Assembly (NCBI RefSeq): GCF_005937885.2
Contig: NZ_CP042176.1
Span: 3,095,501 to 3,159,500, forward strand
Direction: 5' to 3'
DNA length: 64,000 nucleotides
DNA from: Bradyrhizobium sp. KBS0727
Lineage (GTDB): Bacteria > Pseudomonadota > Alphaproteobacteria > Rhizobiales > Xanthobacteraceae
Shown here: positions 45,757-57,626 of the stretch, one piece after another
Numbering within the stretch: position 1 is the first letter of the stretch
Layout of the letters: every line of letters begins with the position of its first letter
Notes under the pieces: model-generated
Database searches by the model: none
Told to the model about the DNA's origin: nothing
What the model saw: the letters and a program-made list of their open reading frames with translations, nothing else
Position numbers and translations under genes: made by a program

Positions 45757-45810
45757 GGACCACAGGGCTGTGGCTTTGAGCCATTGGCCGCGCCAAGGTG
45801 GCGTAGGCCC

Positions 45811-45892
45811 GTCATTGCGAGCGAAGCGAGCAATCCATCCAGCCTGACCAAAAGTCTGGATTGCTTCGTCGCAACTGCTCCTCGCAGTTGAC
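45811..45892. repeat. GTCATTGCGAGCGAAGCGAGCAATCC-type palindromic repeat
   Basis: GCGAAGCGAGCAATCCATCC is mirrored by TGGATTGCTTCGTCGC, followed by a smaller hairpin CAACTGCTCCTCGCAGTTG. The usual CTCGCAATGAC right end is missing, so the element is cut or degenerate. It lies between the convergent stops of the cyclase gene and cbbR. Confidence 0.75.
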
Positions 45893-45906
45893 GCGTAACA
45901 GGACAG

Positions 45907-46881
45907 TCATCGCCCTCGCTTGGGGCGCACCGATGGCCGGGTGATACGGACCCGTCCATGGGTTCTCGGCAGGAACTGGGCGCCCCGAGCGCCCAGGAAA
46001 TCCAGCATGGCGCGGGCCGGTGGCAGCAGGACCTTGTCCTTGCGCGACAGCACGAACCATTGCCTGACAACGGGCAGGCCCACCACGTCGAGCGTCACCA
46101 GCCGCCGTTCGTCGAGTTCGGTTGCCACCGTGTGGGCGGAGATGAAGGCGATGCCGAGGCCGGCGATGACCGCCTGCTTGATGGTCTCGTTGCTGCTCAT
46201 CGCCATGCCGATATTGGGGCGGACGCCGGCACTTTCCAACAGTTGTTCCATCAGCCCGCGGGTGCCCGAGCCGGGTTCGCGCGTCAGAAACGTCTCGTCC
46301 GCGAGATCGCTCAAGGTGAGGCGGGATTTTCGCGCCAGCCGGTGGCTGGTGGGCGCAATGATGACATGCGGATGGTCCCCGATCAGGCGGATATCCACGT
46401 CGACGTCCACCGGCGGGCGGCCCATGATCGCGAAGTCGAGATCGTAGCCGCGCAGGGCGTTGCCGATCTCCTCGCGGTTTCCGATCGAGAGCGTGACGTC
46501 GATGTTCGGGTGGAGTTTTGAAAATCCGGAGATCATGAACGGCACGAAATATTTCGAGGTGCTGACGGCGCCGATCGAGATCTTACCCGCGGTCTTGCCC
46601 GCCATCATTTCCAGCGAAGTCTCGCAGTCGGCGATCGCGGCCTCGATGCGCTCGGTGAGGGCGAGCACCTCGCGCCCTGCGTCGGTCAAGAGCATGCCGT
46701 CACTGGTGCGCTGAATCAGCGGCAGGCCCGCCAGCGTCTGCAGATTGCGGATCTGCAGCGTCACCGCGGGCTGCGTCAGATGCAGTTTTTTGGCCGCAGC
46801 CGTGACCGAACGGTCGCGATGAACGGCGGCCAGCGCGCGCAGCTGGCGAAGGGTCAATTCCCGCAGAAACCGGCTCGGCAT
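45907..46881 (-). CDS. cbbR: LysR-family Calvin-cycle regulator CbbR
   Basis: 324 residues. N-terminal HTH (LTLRQLRALAAVHRDRSVTA, AAKKLHLTQPAVTLQIRNLQ) followed by a co-inducer domain; TREPGSGTRGLMEQLLESAG is characteristic of the CbbR/CysB-like group. It is divergent from cbbF, the standard arrangement in which CbbR activates the cbb operon in response to Calvin-cycle or redox metabolites. ATG at 46881 is preferred, with AAGG 9 bp before it; a GTG lies 3 codons upstream. The last 23 codons exist in a second, isolated copy at 42395. Confidence 0.95.
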   Translation of the reverse strand: MPSRFLRELTLRQLRALAAVHRDRSVTAAAKKLHLTQPAVTLQIRNLQTLAGLPLIQRTSDGMLLTDAGREVLALTERIEAAIADCETSLEMMAGKTAGKISIGAVSTSKYFVPFMISGFSKLHPNIDVTLSIGNREEIGNALRGYDLDFAIMGRPPVDVDVDIRLIGDHPHVIIAPTSHRLARKSRLTLSDLADETFLTREPGSGTRGLMEQLLESAGVRPNIGMAMSSNETIKQAVIAGLGIAFISAHTVATELDERRLVTLDVVGLPVVRQWFVLSRKDKVLLPPARAMLDFLGARGAQFLPRTHGRVRITRPSVRPKRGR

Positions 46882-46889
46882 CGTCGTCA

Positions 46890-46990
46890 CCTTTATAAGG
46901 AAAACTTTGCTACGGCCAAAGATAAGAAAATTTCACTAATTTGGCAAATTGGGATGTTGTTAGGGCGCGGGTTGCCTGATGGCACCGCGC
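46890..46990. promoter_or_regulatory. cbbR-cbbF intergenic control region, probable CbbR operator
   Basis: The 150-bp divergent gap has an AT-rich part (about 46892-46960) with dyads such as CTTTGCTACGGCCAAAG (46907-46923) and AATTTGGCAAATT (46940-46952). T-N11-A spacings expected for LysR-type sites are present. CbbR of related bacteria binds two adjacent sites in this position. Individual sites and the transcription starts cannot be fixed by eye. Confidence 0.6.
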
Positions 46991-47031
46991 ATTGAAGTGG
47001 CCCCGCAGAGGGCAGCGACAGGGGAACGGCC

Positions 47032-48069
47032 ATGGATGAACGCGTGACGTTGCGTTCGCATCTCGATCGCCCGGGGGCGGAAACGCCTGATGGCGCAGCA
47101 GTCGCCGCCGTGATCGCTGCGATCGCCGCCGCATCGATTGAGCTTGCCGACCTCATTGCCGACGGCCCGCTGGCCGGCATCACCGGCCGCCTTAGCGGGG
47201 TGAATTCCGACGGCGATGCGCAAAAGGACATCGATCTTGCCGCGGACGGGATGATGCGCCGCGCGCTGATCGGAACCCCCGTGGCCGCCATTCTGTCCGA
47301 AGAACAGGAATTGCCCGAAATCCTCGACGTCGCCGCACCGCTTTGTATTGCGATCGATCCGCTGGATGGCTCCGCCAATCTCGAGAACAACATTTCGGTC
47401 GGAACCATCTTCTCGATCCGTCGGCGCGGCAGCGACGTGGTCTCCACCTTCTTCGAGCCCGGCACGGCGCAATGCGCCGCGGGCTTCGTGGTCTACGGTC
47501 CCCAAACCACGCTGGTGCTGGCGCACAACGGGCGTGTCGACATCTTCATTCTCGACCGGCGCGCACGTGAATTCCTGCTGGTCGCGCCGCGCGTCAGGAT
47601 CGCATCCAACACGCCGGAATTCGCCATCAACGCCTCGAACCGGCGGCACTGGCACGGGCCGGTGCGGGCCTATATCGACGAATGCCTTGCCGGCACCAGC
47701 GGCAACGGCGGGGCCGATTTCAACATGCGCTGGATCGGCTCGCTGGTGGCGGAGTCGCTTCGCATTCTCGTCCGCGGCGGCGTGTTCCTTTATCCGGCCG
47801 ACGCGCGCCCGGGATACCGCGAAGGACGCTTACGTCTTCTATACGAGGCGCACCCGATGGCGCTGATCATGGAGTGGGCGGGAGGTTCCGCGACCACCGG
47901 CCGCCGGCGCATCCTCGAGGTCTCGGCACGAACGCCGCACCAGCGCGTGCCGCTGATCATGGGCTCGGTGCGCGGCGTGCGCGACGTCGCCGCGATTCAC
48001 GAAGGGATCGAACCGATGTTCGACAATAGCGACGCGCCGCTGTTTGCGCGACGCGGTCTGTTTCGCTGA
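47032..48069 (+). CDS. cbbF: class I fructose-1,6-/sedoheptulose-1,7-bisphosphatase
   Basis: 345 residues. The class I metal-binding signature is AIDPLDGSANLENNISVGTI (about residues 106-125), preceded by SEEQELPEI with its metal Glu pair. The sugar-phosphate site is GADFNMRWIGSLVAESLRIL and RLRLLYEAHPMALIMEWAGG. First gene of the cbb operon. In the Calvin cycle it dephosphorylates FBP and SBP. cbbP starts 16 bp downstream. Confidence 0.96.
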   Translation: MDERVTLRSHLDRPGAETPDGAAVAAVIAAIAAASIELADLIADGPLAGITGRLSGVNSDGDAQKDIDLAADGMMRRALIGTPVAAILSEEQELPEILDVAAPLCIAIDPLDGSANLENNISVGTIFSIRRRGSDVVSTFFEPGTAQCAAGFVVYGPQTTLVLAHNGRVDIFILDRRAREFLLVAPRVRIASNTPEFAINASNRRHWHGPVRAYIDECLAGTSGNGGADFNMRWIGSLVAESLRILVRGGVFLYPADARPGYREGRLRLLYEAHPMALIMEWAGGSATTGRRRILEVSARTPHQRVPLIMGSVRGVRDVAAIHEGIEPMFDNSDAPLFARRGLFR

Positions 48070-48085
48070 GCCGGGGACAAAGCAG

Positions 48086-48961
48086 ATGTCGCGCAGCTAT
48101 CCCATCATATCGATCACGGGTTCGTCGGGCGCCGGCACGACCTCGGTAAAGAAGACGTTCGAGAACATCTTCCGCCGCGAGAAGGTTGCCGCCGCCTATA
48201 TCGAGGGCGATGCGTTTCATCGCTACAACCGCGTCGAGATGCGCACGAAGATGCAGGAGGAGGGCGAGAAGGGCAACAGGCACTTCAGCCACTTCAGCCC
48301 GGAAACCAACCTGTTCGAGGAGCTGGAGAAAGTCTTCCGCGACTACGGCGAGTCCGGAACCGGCAACACCCGTCATTACGTTCACGACGAGGACGAAGCC
48401 AAGTTATACGGTGCGGCACCCGGCACCTTCACCGCGTGGGGCCCGCTGCCGGAAAAGTCCGACCTCTTGTTTTACGAAGGCCTGCACGGCGCCGTGGTGA
48501 CCGACAAGGTCAATATCGCCCAGCACGCCGACCTCAAGATCGGAGTCGTTCCCGTCATCAATCTGGAGTGGATCCAGAAGCTGCACCGCGACCGCCGGGA
48601 TCGCGGCTACACCCAGGAAGCCGTCACCGACACGATCCTGCGGCGGATGCCGGACTACGTGAACTATATCTGTCCGCAATTTGCCGAGACCGACATCAAT
48701 TTCCAGCGCGTGCCGACGGTCGACACCTCGAACCCGTTCATCGCGCGGTGGATCCCGACGCCGGATGAATCGATGGTGGTGATCCGGCTGAAAAATCCAC
48801 GCGGCATCGATTTTCCGTATCTGCTGTCGATGATCCCGAACAGCTTCATGTCGCGCGCCAATTCGATCGTGATCCACGGATCGAAGCTGGATCTCGCGAT
48901 GCAGCTCATCCTCACCCCGCTGATTCTGCAGCTCATGGAACGCAAGAGGCGCACGATATGA
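48086..48961 (+). CDS. cbbP: phosphoribulokinase
   Basis: 291 residues, the length of the bacterial octameric (type I) enzyme. P-loop [18 protein letters not shown] (about residues 7-24), then [14 protein letters not shown] with the catalytic Asp, [13 protein letters not shown], and [11 protein letters not shown]. It phosphorylates ribulose 5-phosphate to RuBP, the RuBisCO substrate; bacterial PRKs are activated by NADH. ATG 48086 matches the conserved start [12 protein letters not shown]. Its stop overlaps the cbbT ATG by 4 bp (ATGA). Confidence 0.96.
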   Translation: MSRSYPIISITGSSGAGTTSVKKTFENIFRREKVAAAYIEGDAFHRYNRVEMRTKMQEEGEKGNRHFSHFSPETNLFEELEKVFRDYGESGTGNTRHYVHDEDEAKLYGAAPGTFTAWGPLPEKSDLLFYEGLHGAVVTDKVNIAQHADLKIGVVPVINLEWIQKLHRDRRDRGYTQEAVTDTILRRMPDYVNYICPQFAETDINFQRVPTVDTSNPFIARWIPTPDESMVVIRLKNPRGIDFPYLLSMIPNSFMSRANSIVIHGSKLDLAMQLILTPLILQLMERKRRTI

Positions 48962-50994
48962 ACGCTCCAGCTCTCGCCTGTATTGCCAGCCGTCCCGAGG
49001 TTTCGCATGCGGACATGGCCAACGCGATCCGCTTTCTGGCGATCGACGCCGTCGAGAAGGCGAAGTCCGGTCACCCGGGCATGCCGATGGGCATGGCCGA
49101 TGTCGCCACCGTGCTGTTCACGCGCTTTCTCAAGTTCGATCCGGCAGATCCCGCCTGGCCCGACCGCGACCGATTTGTGCTGTCGGCCGGTCACGGCTCG
49201 ATGCTTCTATATGCGCTGCTGCATCTGACCGGTTACGAAGGCGTGACGCTGGAGGAGCTCAGGGCATTCCGGCAATGGGGATCCAAAACCCCAGGCCATC
49301 CCGAATACGGCCATACGCCGGGTGTCGAGACCACGACGGGGCCGTTGGGGCAGGGCATCGCCACCGCGGTCGGCATGGCACTGGCCGAACGGCTGATGCA
49401 CGCCCGCTTCGGCGAGGACTTTGTCGATCACTATACCTATGTCATTGCCGGCGACGGCTGCCTGATGGAAGGCCTCAGCCACGAAGCGATTTCGCTGGCC
49501 GGGCACCTCAAGCTCAACCGGCTGATCGTGCTGTTCGACGACAACGAAATCTCGATCGACGGATCGACGTCGCTGTCGTGCTCGGACGACCAGCTTGCGC
49601 GCTTTGCGGCCTCGGGCTGGTCGGCCTGCCGGATCGACGGCCATGATCCCGCCGCCATCACTGCTGCGATCGAGCAGGCGCGGCACAGCGACCGGCCGTC
49701 GCTGATCGCCTGCCGGACGTTGATCGGCTTCGGCGCGCCTAACCGCCAGGGCACGGAGAAGGCACATGGCGCGCCGCTGGGCGCGGAGGAAATCGAAAAA
49801 ACCCGTGACGCCCTGAACTGGCCGCACGCGCCGTTCGAAGTGCCGGAGGCCGTGCGCGATGCCTGGCGCGAGGCCGGCGCGCGCGGGCATGATGCGCGCC
49901 TGGCCTGGATCGAGCGCACCCGGCGGCCCCAATCGGGAGAACGCTCGGCGTTTCATGATGCGCTGAACCGCAATCTGCCCTGCGGCTATGTCGATGCAAT
50001 GGCGCGGCTACGCGGACGCTTCGGCGCCGATCGTCCTGATATCGCGACCCGGCAGGCTTCCCAGCTCGTGATTGACGCCATCGCCGAGGCGCTGCCGAAC
50101 CTGCTTGGCGGCTCGGCCGACCTCACGCACTCGAACCTGACCAGGGCGAAGACGCATCAGGCGGTCCGTTCCGGCGCGTTCGCGGGAAGCTATGTCCATT
50201 ATGGCGTCCGCGAGCACGCCATGGCGGCGGCGATGAACGGCATCGCGCTGCATGGTGGCTTCATCCCCTATGGCGGCACGTTCCTCACCTTTGCCGATTA
50301 CAGCCGCCCCGCCATCCGGCTTGCCGCGCTGATGGGCGTGCGCGTCATCCACGTGATGACGCATGATTCCATCGGGCTCGGCGAAGACGGTCCGACGCAT
50401 CAGCCGGTCGAACACCTCGCCGCGTTGCGGGCGATACCGAACCTTTTGGTGTTTCGCCCCGGCGACGCCGTCGAGACGGCGGAGGCGTGGGATTGCGCAC
50501 TTCGCGCTAAGGCCAGCCCGTCGGTGCTGTGCCTGTCGCGGCAAGCGCTCCCGGTATTTCGCAGCGCGGCCGACGATACCAACCGGGTGGCGCTCGGCGC
50601 CTATGTCGTCGCCGAGCCGGAGGGCGGCCGCGATGTCACGCTGATCGCAACCGGCTCCGAAGTGTCGATCGCGCTGCGGGCGGCAAAACTGCTGGCGGCA
50701 GACAACGTTCGTGCGGCCGTCGTCTCGGCGCCGTGTTTCGAATTGTTTCGCCGGCAATCCCGCGAATACCGGGCCGATGTGCTCGGACGCGGCCCGCGGA
50801 TCGGCGTCGAGGCCGCGGTCGAAGGCGAGTGGGCGCGCTGGCTCGGCGATGGCGGCGAGTTCGTCGGCATGACCGGCTTCGGCGCGTCGGCGCCGGCCGA
50901 GGTGCTGTACCGCGAATTCGGCATCACCGCCGAGGCGGTCGCCACCAAGGCGCTGCAAGCCCTCGCGCGGTCGCGGATGGCCGCAGCGGGTTGA
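48958..50994 (+). CDS. cbbT: transketolase (Calvin-cycle)
   Basis: 678 residues. ThDP-dependent transketolase with [19 protein letters not shown] (about residues 38-56), the ThDP motif [15 protein letters not shown]...DDNEISIDG (about 163-201), and the pyrimidine-domain motif [20 protein letters not shown]. Catalyses C2 transfers in the regeneration phase. Start overlaps the cbbP stop, implying translational coupling. A cytosolic homologue for the pentose phosphate pathway is probably elsewhere in the genome. Confidence 0.95.
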   Translation: MNAPALACIASRPEVSHADMANAIRFLAIDAVEKAKSGHPGMPMGMADVATVLFTRFLKFDPADPAWPDRDRFVLSAGHGSMLLYALLHLTGYEGVTLEELRAFRQWGSKTPGHPEYGHTPGVETTTGPLGQGIATAVGMALAERLMHARFGEDFVDHYTYVIAGDGCLMEGLSHEAISLAGHLKLNRLIVLFDDNEISIDGSTSLSCSDDQLARFAASGWSACRIDGHDPAAITAAIEQARHSDRPSLIACRTLIGFGAPNRQGTEKAHGAPLGAEEIEKTRDALNWPHAPFEVPEAVRDAWREAGARGHDARLAWIERTRRPQSGERSAFHDALNRNLPCGYVDAMARLRGRFGADRPDIATRQASQLVIDAIAEALPNLLGGSADLTHSNLTRAKTHQAVRSGAFAGSYVHYGVREHAMAAAMNGIALHGGFIPYGGTFLTFADYSRPAIRLAALMGVRVIHVMTHDSIGLGEDGPTHQPVEHLAALRAIPNLLVFRPGDAVETAEAWDCALRAKASPSVLCLSRQALPVFRSAADDTNRVALGAYVVAEPEGGRDVTLIATGSEVSIALRAAKLLAADNVRAAVVSAPCFELFRRQSREYRADVLGRGPRIGVEAAVEGEWARWLGDGGEFVGMTGFGASAPAEVLYREFGITAEAVATKALQALARSRMAAAG

Positions 50995-51023
50995 TCAATT
51001 CTCTGGAGAACTGAGAGGAAGCG

Positions 51024-52109
51024 ATGGCACGCATTACACTGAGGCAGTTGCTGGATCACGCGGCCGAGCACGGCTACGGCGTGCCGGCCTTCAACATCAA
51101 CAATATGGAGCAGGGGCTGGCGATCATGGACGCAGCGGCGTCGGTCGACGCGCCCGTCATCATCCAGGCCTCGCGCGGGGCGCGGTCCTACGCCCACGAC
51201 ATCATGCTGGCAAAGATGATCGATGCGCTGGAGGAAATGTACCCGCAGATCCCGCTCTGCATGCACCAGGACCACGGCAACGAGGAATCGACCTGCGCCA
51301 CCGCGCTCCAGCACGGCTTTACCTCGGTCATGATGGACGGCTCGCTGAAGGCCGACGCCAAGACTGCGGCGGACTACGACTACAATGTCGACATCACCCG
51401 CCGCGTGGTCGAGATGGCGCACTGGATCGGCGCCTCAGTGGAAGGCGAACTCGGCGTGCTCGGCTCGCTCGAACATGGCGGCGGCGAGCAGGAAGACGGC
51501 CACGGCGTCGAGGGCAAGGTCAGCCACGACCAACTCCTGACCAATCCGGACCAGGCGGTCGATTTCGTCCGCGCCACCCGGGTGGATGCGCTGGCGATTG
51601 CGATGGGCACCTCGCACGGCGCCTACAAATTCTCGCGCAAGCCGGACGGCGACATCCTGGCCATGAACGTGGTCGAGGAAATCCATCGCCGGCTGCCGAA
51701 CACCCATCTGGTGATGCACGGCTCGTCCTCGGTACCGCAGCCGCTGCAGGACATGTTCAACGCGTTCGGCGGCGAGATGCCGCAGACCTGGGGCGTGCCG
51801 GTCGAGGAGATCGCTCGCGGCATCAAGCACGGTGTCCGCAAGGTCAACATCGATACCGATTGCCGGCTGGCGATGACGGCGGCCTTTCGCAAGGTCGCGA
51901 CCCAAACCAAAAGCGAATTCGATCCGCGCAAGTTCCTGAAGCCGGCGATGGATGCGATGCGCGACCTCTGCCGCGAGCGCTTTGAACAGTTCGGCACCGC
52001 GGGCAACGCTGCGAAAATCAAGGTGCTGCCGCTCGCCGAAATGGCGAAACGCTATCGCAGCGGTAGCCTCGATCCCCGGATCGGATCGATGGCCGATGCC
52101 GCCGAATGA
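51024..52109 (+). CDS. cbbA: class II fructose-1,6-bisphosphate aldolase
   Basis: 361 residues of the Calvin-cycle subtype of class II (zinc) aldolases. Metal/substrate motifs: [19 protein letters not shown] (about residues 79-97; the Asp and His), [39 protein letters not shown] and [12 protein letters not shown]. It condenses DHAP with G3P and, as SBP aldolase, with erythrose 4-phosphate. 29 bp after cbbT and 57 bp before cbbL. A strong ribosome site (GAGAGGAAGCG) precedes the ATG. Confidence 0.95.
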   Translation: MARITLRQLLDHAAEHGYGVPAFNINNMEQGLAIMDAAASVDAPVIIQASRGARSYAHDIMLAKMIDALEEMYPQIPLCMHQDHGNEESTCATALQHGFTSVMMDGSLKADAKTAADYDYNVDITRRVVEMAHWIGASVEGELGVLGSLEHGGGEQEDGHGVEGKVSHDQLLTNPDQAVDFVRATRVDALAIAMGTSHGAYKFSRKPDGDILAMNVVEEIHRRLPNTHLVMHGSSSVPQPLQDMFNAFGGEMPQTWGVPVEEIARGIKHGVRKVNIDTDCRLAMTAAFRKVATQTKSEFDPRKFLKPAMDAMRDLCRERFEQFGTAGNAAKIKVLPLAEMAKRYRSGSLDPRIGSMADAAE

Positions 52110-53627
<1,518 letters not shown>

Positions 53628-53638
53628 GGAGCAGGACC

Positions 53639-54064
53639 ATGCGCGTTACCCAAGGCTGCTTTTCGTTCCTGCCCGATCTCACCGACGCACAGATATCGGC
53701 GCAGGTTCAATATTGTCTCGGCAAGGGCTGGGCGGTGAACATCGAGTTCACCGACGATCCGCATCCCCGCAACACCTTCTGGGAAATGTGGGGGCTGCCG
53801 ATGTTCGACCTGCGCGATGCCGCCGGCGTCATGATGGAACTCAACGAATGCCGCAAGGTCTATGGCAACAGCTACATCCGGATGTCGGCGTTCGACTCCA
53901 GTCCCGGCTGGGAGTCGGTGCGGATGTCCTTCATCGTCAACCGTCCGAAGGACGAGCCCGGCTTCCGGCTTGAGCGGCAGGAGGTCGAGGGCCGCAACAT
54001 CCGCTACACCACGAAATCCTATGCGGTCGATCGTCCCGAGGGCGTTCGTTACGGTGGCAAATGA
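53639..54064 (+). CDS. cbbS: RuBisCO small subunit, red-type
   Basis: 141 residues. Starts [20 protein letters not shown], typical of red-type small subunits, with [20 protein letters not shown] and the C-terminal extension (about residues 105-141) that forms the beta-barrel in the central pore of form IC/ID RuBisCO. Forms L8S8 with CbbL. The stop overlaps the cbbX start by 4 bp (ATGA), so the two are translationally coupled. Confidence 0.97.
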   Translation: MRVTQGCFSFLPDLTDAQISAQVQYCLGKGWAVNIEFTDDPHPRNTFWEMWGLPMFDLRDAAGVMMELNECRKVYGNSYIRMSAFDSSPGWESVRMSFIVNRPKDEPGFRLERQEVEGRNIRYTTKSYAVDRPEGVRYGGK

Positions 54065-54996
54065 GCGCGTCGGCGGTTCCCTCCGTCGTTGCCCCGGAGG
54101 CCGGCGAAAGTTCGCCGGCCGCGCGGGTTGACCTGCGCCGCGAGTTCAATGAGGTCGGGATCGGCGACGTGCTCGATCAGCTCGATCGCGAGTTGATCGG
54201 GCTGAAGCCGGTCAAGACCCGCATCCGCGAAATTGCTTCGCTGCTGCTGATCGAACTCATCCGCAAGCGGATGGGGCTGACCTCTGACGTGCCGACGCTG
54301 CACATGTCGTTCACCGGCAATCCCGGGACCGGCAAGACCACGGTGGCGCTGCGGATCGCCAGCATTCTGCACAAGCTTGGCTTCGTGCGCCGCGGTCAGG
54401 TGGTGTCGGTGACACGCGACGAACTGGTCGGGCAATATATCGGCCACACCGCGCCCAAGACCAAGGAGATACTCAAGAAGGCGATGGGCGGCGTGCTGTT
54501 CATCGACGAAGCTTACTACCTGCACCGGCCCGACAACGAGCGCGACTACGGTCAGGAGGCGATCGAGATCCTGCTGCAGGTGATGGAGTCGCAGCGCGAG
54601 GACCTGGTGGTGATCCTGGCCGGCTACGGCGACCGCATGGACAAGTTCTTCGGCAGCAATCCCGGCTTCCGCTCGCGCATCGCCCACCACATCGATTTCC
54701 CCGATTATGCCGACGATGAATTGCTGGCCATTGCCGAACTGATGCTGCGGGACATGAACTACAAGTTCAGCACCGAGGCACGTGCGGCGTTCGTCCGCTA
54801 CATCGCGCTGCGCAAGACCCAGCCGCTGTTCTCCAACGCCCGCTCGATCCGCAACGCGCTGGATCGCATGCGGTTGCGCCAGGCCAACCGGCTCGTCGCC
54901 GATCTCGACCGCGTGCTGACGGCCTCCGACATCATGTCGCTGGAGGCGTCGGATGTGCTCGCGAGCCGGGTGTTTTCGAACGGCTCTAGCGGGTGA
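54061..54996 (+). CDS. cbbX: red-type RuBisCO activase CbbX
   Basis: 311 residues, AAA+ ATPase. Walker [16 protein letters not shown] (residues 84-98), Walker [13 protein letters not shown] (about 143-154), pore-loop segment just after [11 protein letters not shown], and sensor Arg region [11 protein letters not shown]. CbbX pulls on the CbbL C-terminus to release inhibitory sugar phosphates such as RuBP. Last gene of the cbb operon. Convergent with the DUF3551 gene 15 bp away. Confidence 0.96.
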   Translation: MSASAVPSVVAPEAGESSPAARVDLRREFNEVGIGDVLDQLDRELIGLKPVKTRIREIASLLLIELIRKRMGLTSDVPTLHMSFTGNPGTGKTTVALRIASILHKLGFVRRGQVVSVTRDELVGQYIGHTAPKTKEILKKAMGGVLFIDEAYYLHRPDNERDYGQEAIEILLQVMESQREDLVVILAGYGDRMDKFFGSNPGFRSRIAHHIDFPDYADDELLAIAELMLRDMNYKFSTEARAAFVRYIALRKTQPLFSNARSIRNALDRMRLRQANRLVADLDRVLTASDIMSLEASDVLASRVFSNGSSG

Positions 54997-55011
54997 GGGT
55001 GCGGCTTATTC

Positions 55012-55302
55012 TCAATACGTGCGGGGTTGTTTCTTGCGCGGCGCCGGCTTGCCCTTGCCGTAATACGGATTGACCACGCACTGCGCCGCACGGCCGGAGG
55101 CCGAGGCCTGGCACTGGGGCATCGATGTGTAGGCGCATTCGAAGTAGTAGTCGGCGATGCCGCCCTGGTAGATCTGAAGGCAGACCGGGTAGTTCGGATC
55201 GTAGGTCTGCGCCCGCGCCGGTCCGGCGAGCGACGCTGTTGCGATCGTCAGAATTGCCAAAGCCAGTGATCGCGCGTGGGTGTGGCGTTGTGGCCGTTGC
55301 AT
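55012..55302 (-). CDS. DUF3551 family secreted small protein
   Basis: 96 residues. A basic N-terminus and hydrophobic core (SLALAILTIATASLAGPARA) give a clear signal peptide with a likely cut after ARA-QT. The mature part has four Cys in the DUF3551 pattern: YPVCLQIYQG, YYFECAYTSMPQC and ASASGRAAQCVVNPYYG. Common in Bradyrhizobiaceae and of unknown function, presumably periplasmic with disulfides. Confidence 0.85.
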   Translation of the reverse strand: MQRPQRHTHARSLALAILTIATASLAGPARAQTYDPNYPVCLQIYQGGIADYYFECAYTSMPQCQASASGRAAQCVVNPYYGKGKPAPRKKQPRTY

Positions 55303-55515
55303 TCTGGCGTCCTCCCTTAGTCAGACGGTGACGTTCCGCTCCCAGCCCCGCGTGTTCGCGGGCCGCGTGGTCAGAACATAGGCGGCGAGTGATAAAATGC
55401 CAGTCACGGCTGGCTGATTCGTCGGCGAGAAAGGCGCGCAGATTGGCGGCTCGCCACGCCATCGGGGTTGGCCCACTTTATGCAAGGTTGTTCACCGGAA
55501 ATCGGGAGAACATTG

Positions 55516-55593
55516 ATGCAGGTGGACCTATTCCTGGTGTGGGTCGCGTTATTGGGAGCGTTAAGTTTTCTGGCCTTGTCGGTAGCTGATTAG
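55516..55593 (+). CDS. 25-residue hydrophobic micro-ORF
   Basis: ATG at 55516 opens MQVDLFLVWVALLGALSFLA-LSVAD and a TAG stop. It has a ribosome-site-like GGGAGAA 6 bp before the ATG. The peptide would be a single membrane helix. The 430-bp gap between the DUF3551 gene and the desaturase has nothing else recognisable. A chance frame cannot be excluded. Confidence 0.4.
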   Translation: MQVDLFLVWVALLGALSFLALSVAD

Positions 55594-55731
55594 CACGACA
55601 CTGATTCGCAATCCGGCCGGGAGCAGGCAGGATCGGTGATATCCGCTTGGGCGGGCGAAGCCGTTCGGCCGCATGCTGTGGATGAGCCGCGGCCGTCGTC
55701 GACATGTCCGTCGTCGAAGCGGCCGAGGTCG

Positions 55732-56763
55732 CTAGCCCGTCGGCAGGGCGCGCATCTCGCGAAACGAGATCAGCTTGCGCTGCCGCTCGTCCCACAGCAC
55801 CTGGCGCACGCAGCCGAGGCTTCGAAGCAGCGTGAGCCGTCCGAGCTCCACGAGCTGCGGATGATCCCGCAACACCTGCGGCAGCCGATAATAGGGGATG
55901 CGGCTGCACAGATGGTGGACATGGTGCACGCCGATGTTGGCGGTGAACCAGCGCAGCACGCCGGGCAGGTCATAATGCGAGCTGCCGTGCAGGCCCGCTT
56001 CGTGCACGTTCCAGGTCTCGCCGCGATCCCAGAACGTATCCTCGAACTGGTGCTGGACGTAGAACAGCCAGACGCCGATCGAGGCGGCGAGCAGCGTGAT
56101 CGGCAACTGCACCAGCAGGAACAGGCCGATGCCAACCAGCCAGATCATGGTGGCCACCAGCACCGCGATCGCGGCGTTCGTCGCCATCGCGCTGAGCCAG
56201 GCCTGCCAGCTGGCGCGCATTCCGCCGGTCGGCAATCGCTGCTGCAGGATGAACACATAGGCCGGACCGAGACCGAACATCACGACCGGATGCCGGTACA
56301 GGCGGTACAATATCCGGCCGCGCCTGGAGAGCGCGCGATATTCCGACACCGTCAGGGTATCGATGTCGCCGATGCCGCGGCGGTCGAGATTGCCGGCGCC
56401 GGCGTGGTGCAGGGTGTGTGCGCGCCGCCAGACATCGTACGGCGTCAATGTCAGCACGCCGATGACCCGTCCGACCCAATCGTTCGCCATGCGATGGCGG
56501 AAGAAGGAGCCGTGGCCGCAATCGTGCTGGATCATGAACAGGCGCACCAGAAAACCCGCGGCCGGCAGCGCCAGCACCAGACAGATCCAGTAGCCTTCGG
56601 CGAGCCCGGCCCACATCAGAACCCAGATCAGGACGAACGGTATCGCCGTGATCGCGATCTCGAACGTGCTGCGTCCGGAATTCGGCTCGCGATAGCCGGA
56701 GAGCGCATGGGCCAGCGCGCGGGACGCGGACGCAGTGGAGGCATGGGTCGGTTCTTGATCCAT
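55732..56763 (-). CDS. membrane fatty acid desaturase
   Basis: 343 residues, integral-membrane di-iron desaturase. Three His boxes: HDCGH (80-84), HTLHH (116-120) and HHVHH (280-284), plus HHLCSRIPYYRLPQVL after the third. Hydrophobic helices lie at about 36-55, 58-75, 170-190 and 195-215. Resembles omega-6/delta-12-type (FadS/DesA) acyl-lipid desaturases. ATG 56763 (MDQEPTHAS) was chosen; the frame is open 25 codons further up. Confidence 0.9.
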   Translation of the reverse strand: MDQEPTHASTASASRALAHALSGYREPNSGRSTFEIAITAIPFVLIWVLMWAGLAEGYWICLVLALPAAGFLVRLFMIQHDCGHGSFFRHRMANDWVGRVIGVLTLTPYDVWRRAHTLHHAGAGNLDRRGIGDIDTLTVSEYRALSRRGRILYRLYRHPVVMFGLGPAYVFILQQRLPTGGMRASWQAWLSAMATNAAIAVLVATMIWLVGIGLFLLVQLPITLLAASIGVWLFYVQHQFEDTFWDRGETWNVHEAGLHGSSHYDLPGVLRWFTANIGVHHVHHLCSRIPYYRLPQVLRDHPQLVELGRLTLLRSLGCVRQVLWDERQRKLISFREMRALPTG

Positions 56764-57031
56764 TCGAAAGTCACCTGACGAGATTTGAGCTGGGTTTGCC
56801 TCATTACCGTCGGGCCGACCCACCGGGCCGGACGGCATTGCGCTTTATGGTCGCTCCGAGCCGGAGGGGCACCGATTTGTTTCCGGTGCTGCCAGCGCAA
56901 GGCAGGGTTCACTTACCCGATTCAGGCACAGCTAGCGAGTCTCGACCGCGGCAAAGAGGGTGCGACAGACTGTTCCCAAGAGCCATGGGAACCGCCACCG
57001 GTAATCGTAAAAATTATTATATATCAATTAA

Positions 57032-57259
57032 TTAGGAAATAAACCGATCGGCGGGGCGCGAGGTCGCGGGCCACGAAATCGTGCGCTTGCTATCGGCGGA
57101 TGGTCGAATATTGGCCGCCTCCGCCGACGGCAGGCGATCCCGGGTTTTTTCGATATCCCGCTCTTGCCGGAGGCGAGCCAGCTCAAGCAGAAATGCCCTT
57201 CGCCAGTTCATTCGCAAGCTGGCCACGCGTTCCAGGTCACGGTCGGTGAAGATCGTCAT
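57032..57259 (-). CDS. small hypothetical protein
   Basis: 75 residues: a charged helical N-terminal part (TDRDLERVASLRMNWRRAFL and LELARLRQERD) and a Ser/Pro-rich tail. AAGGAG lies 9 bp before the ATG, which is good support for translation. No recognised domain. An AT-rich tract follows its stop (about 57000-57045) and a GTTCCCA/TGGGAAC hairpin lies at 56972-56992. Confidence 0.45.
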   Translation of the reverse strand: MTIFTDRDLERVASLRMNWRRAFLLELARLRQERDIEKTRDRLPSAEAANIRPSADSKRTISWPATSRPADRFIS

Positions 57260-57626
57260 GGATTATTTCTCCTTCGAAGTTTCAACAAGCTTCGGGAGGT
57301 GTCCGGCTCCGGCAGGATAGGCGGGGGATGTTACGGCAGCGCAAAAAAAAAGCGTGAAGTGGACGCCGGCCGACGCGTTACGGGAGCGGGCGGAGGGAAC
57401 GAAGGCTGGTCCGGGGCGTAGAAGAGGGGAAAATTGCGAATTCCGCGTCCCTTCGGACAAAACGTCGCGACGGCAACGTCGCTGTTTCCGGACCTTACGC
57501 GCCGCTGGCGGATACGGTCATGCCACCAGCGCAGGGCTCAAGCCTGCAAAATAGTGTATCGGCAAGCCACGCCACGCGCCGGACCATGTCCCGCGCCACA
57601 AGATCAAAATCTTCGGAGGAAGTTAC
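57260..57626. other. intergenic stretch without a recognisable gene
   Basis: About 370 bp between the small hypothetical gene and the CoA transferase gene. It has a run of nine A at about 57345, and only short open frames with no motifs. The promoter and GGAGGAAGTTAC ribosome site for the CoA transferase are at its right end. Confidence 0.4.

Noticed and set aside
55636..56778. 380-codon open frame antisense to the desaturase gene
   Set aside because: The minus strand carries all three desaturase His boxes; the plus frame has no motifs.
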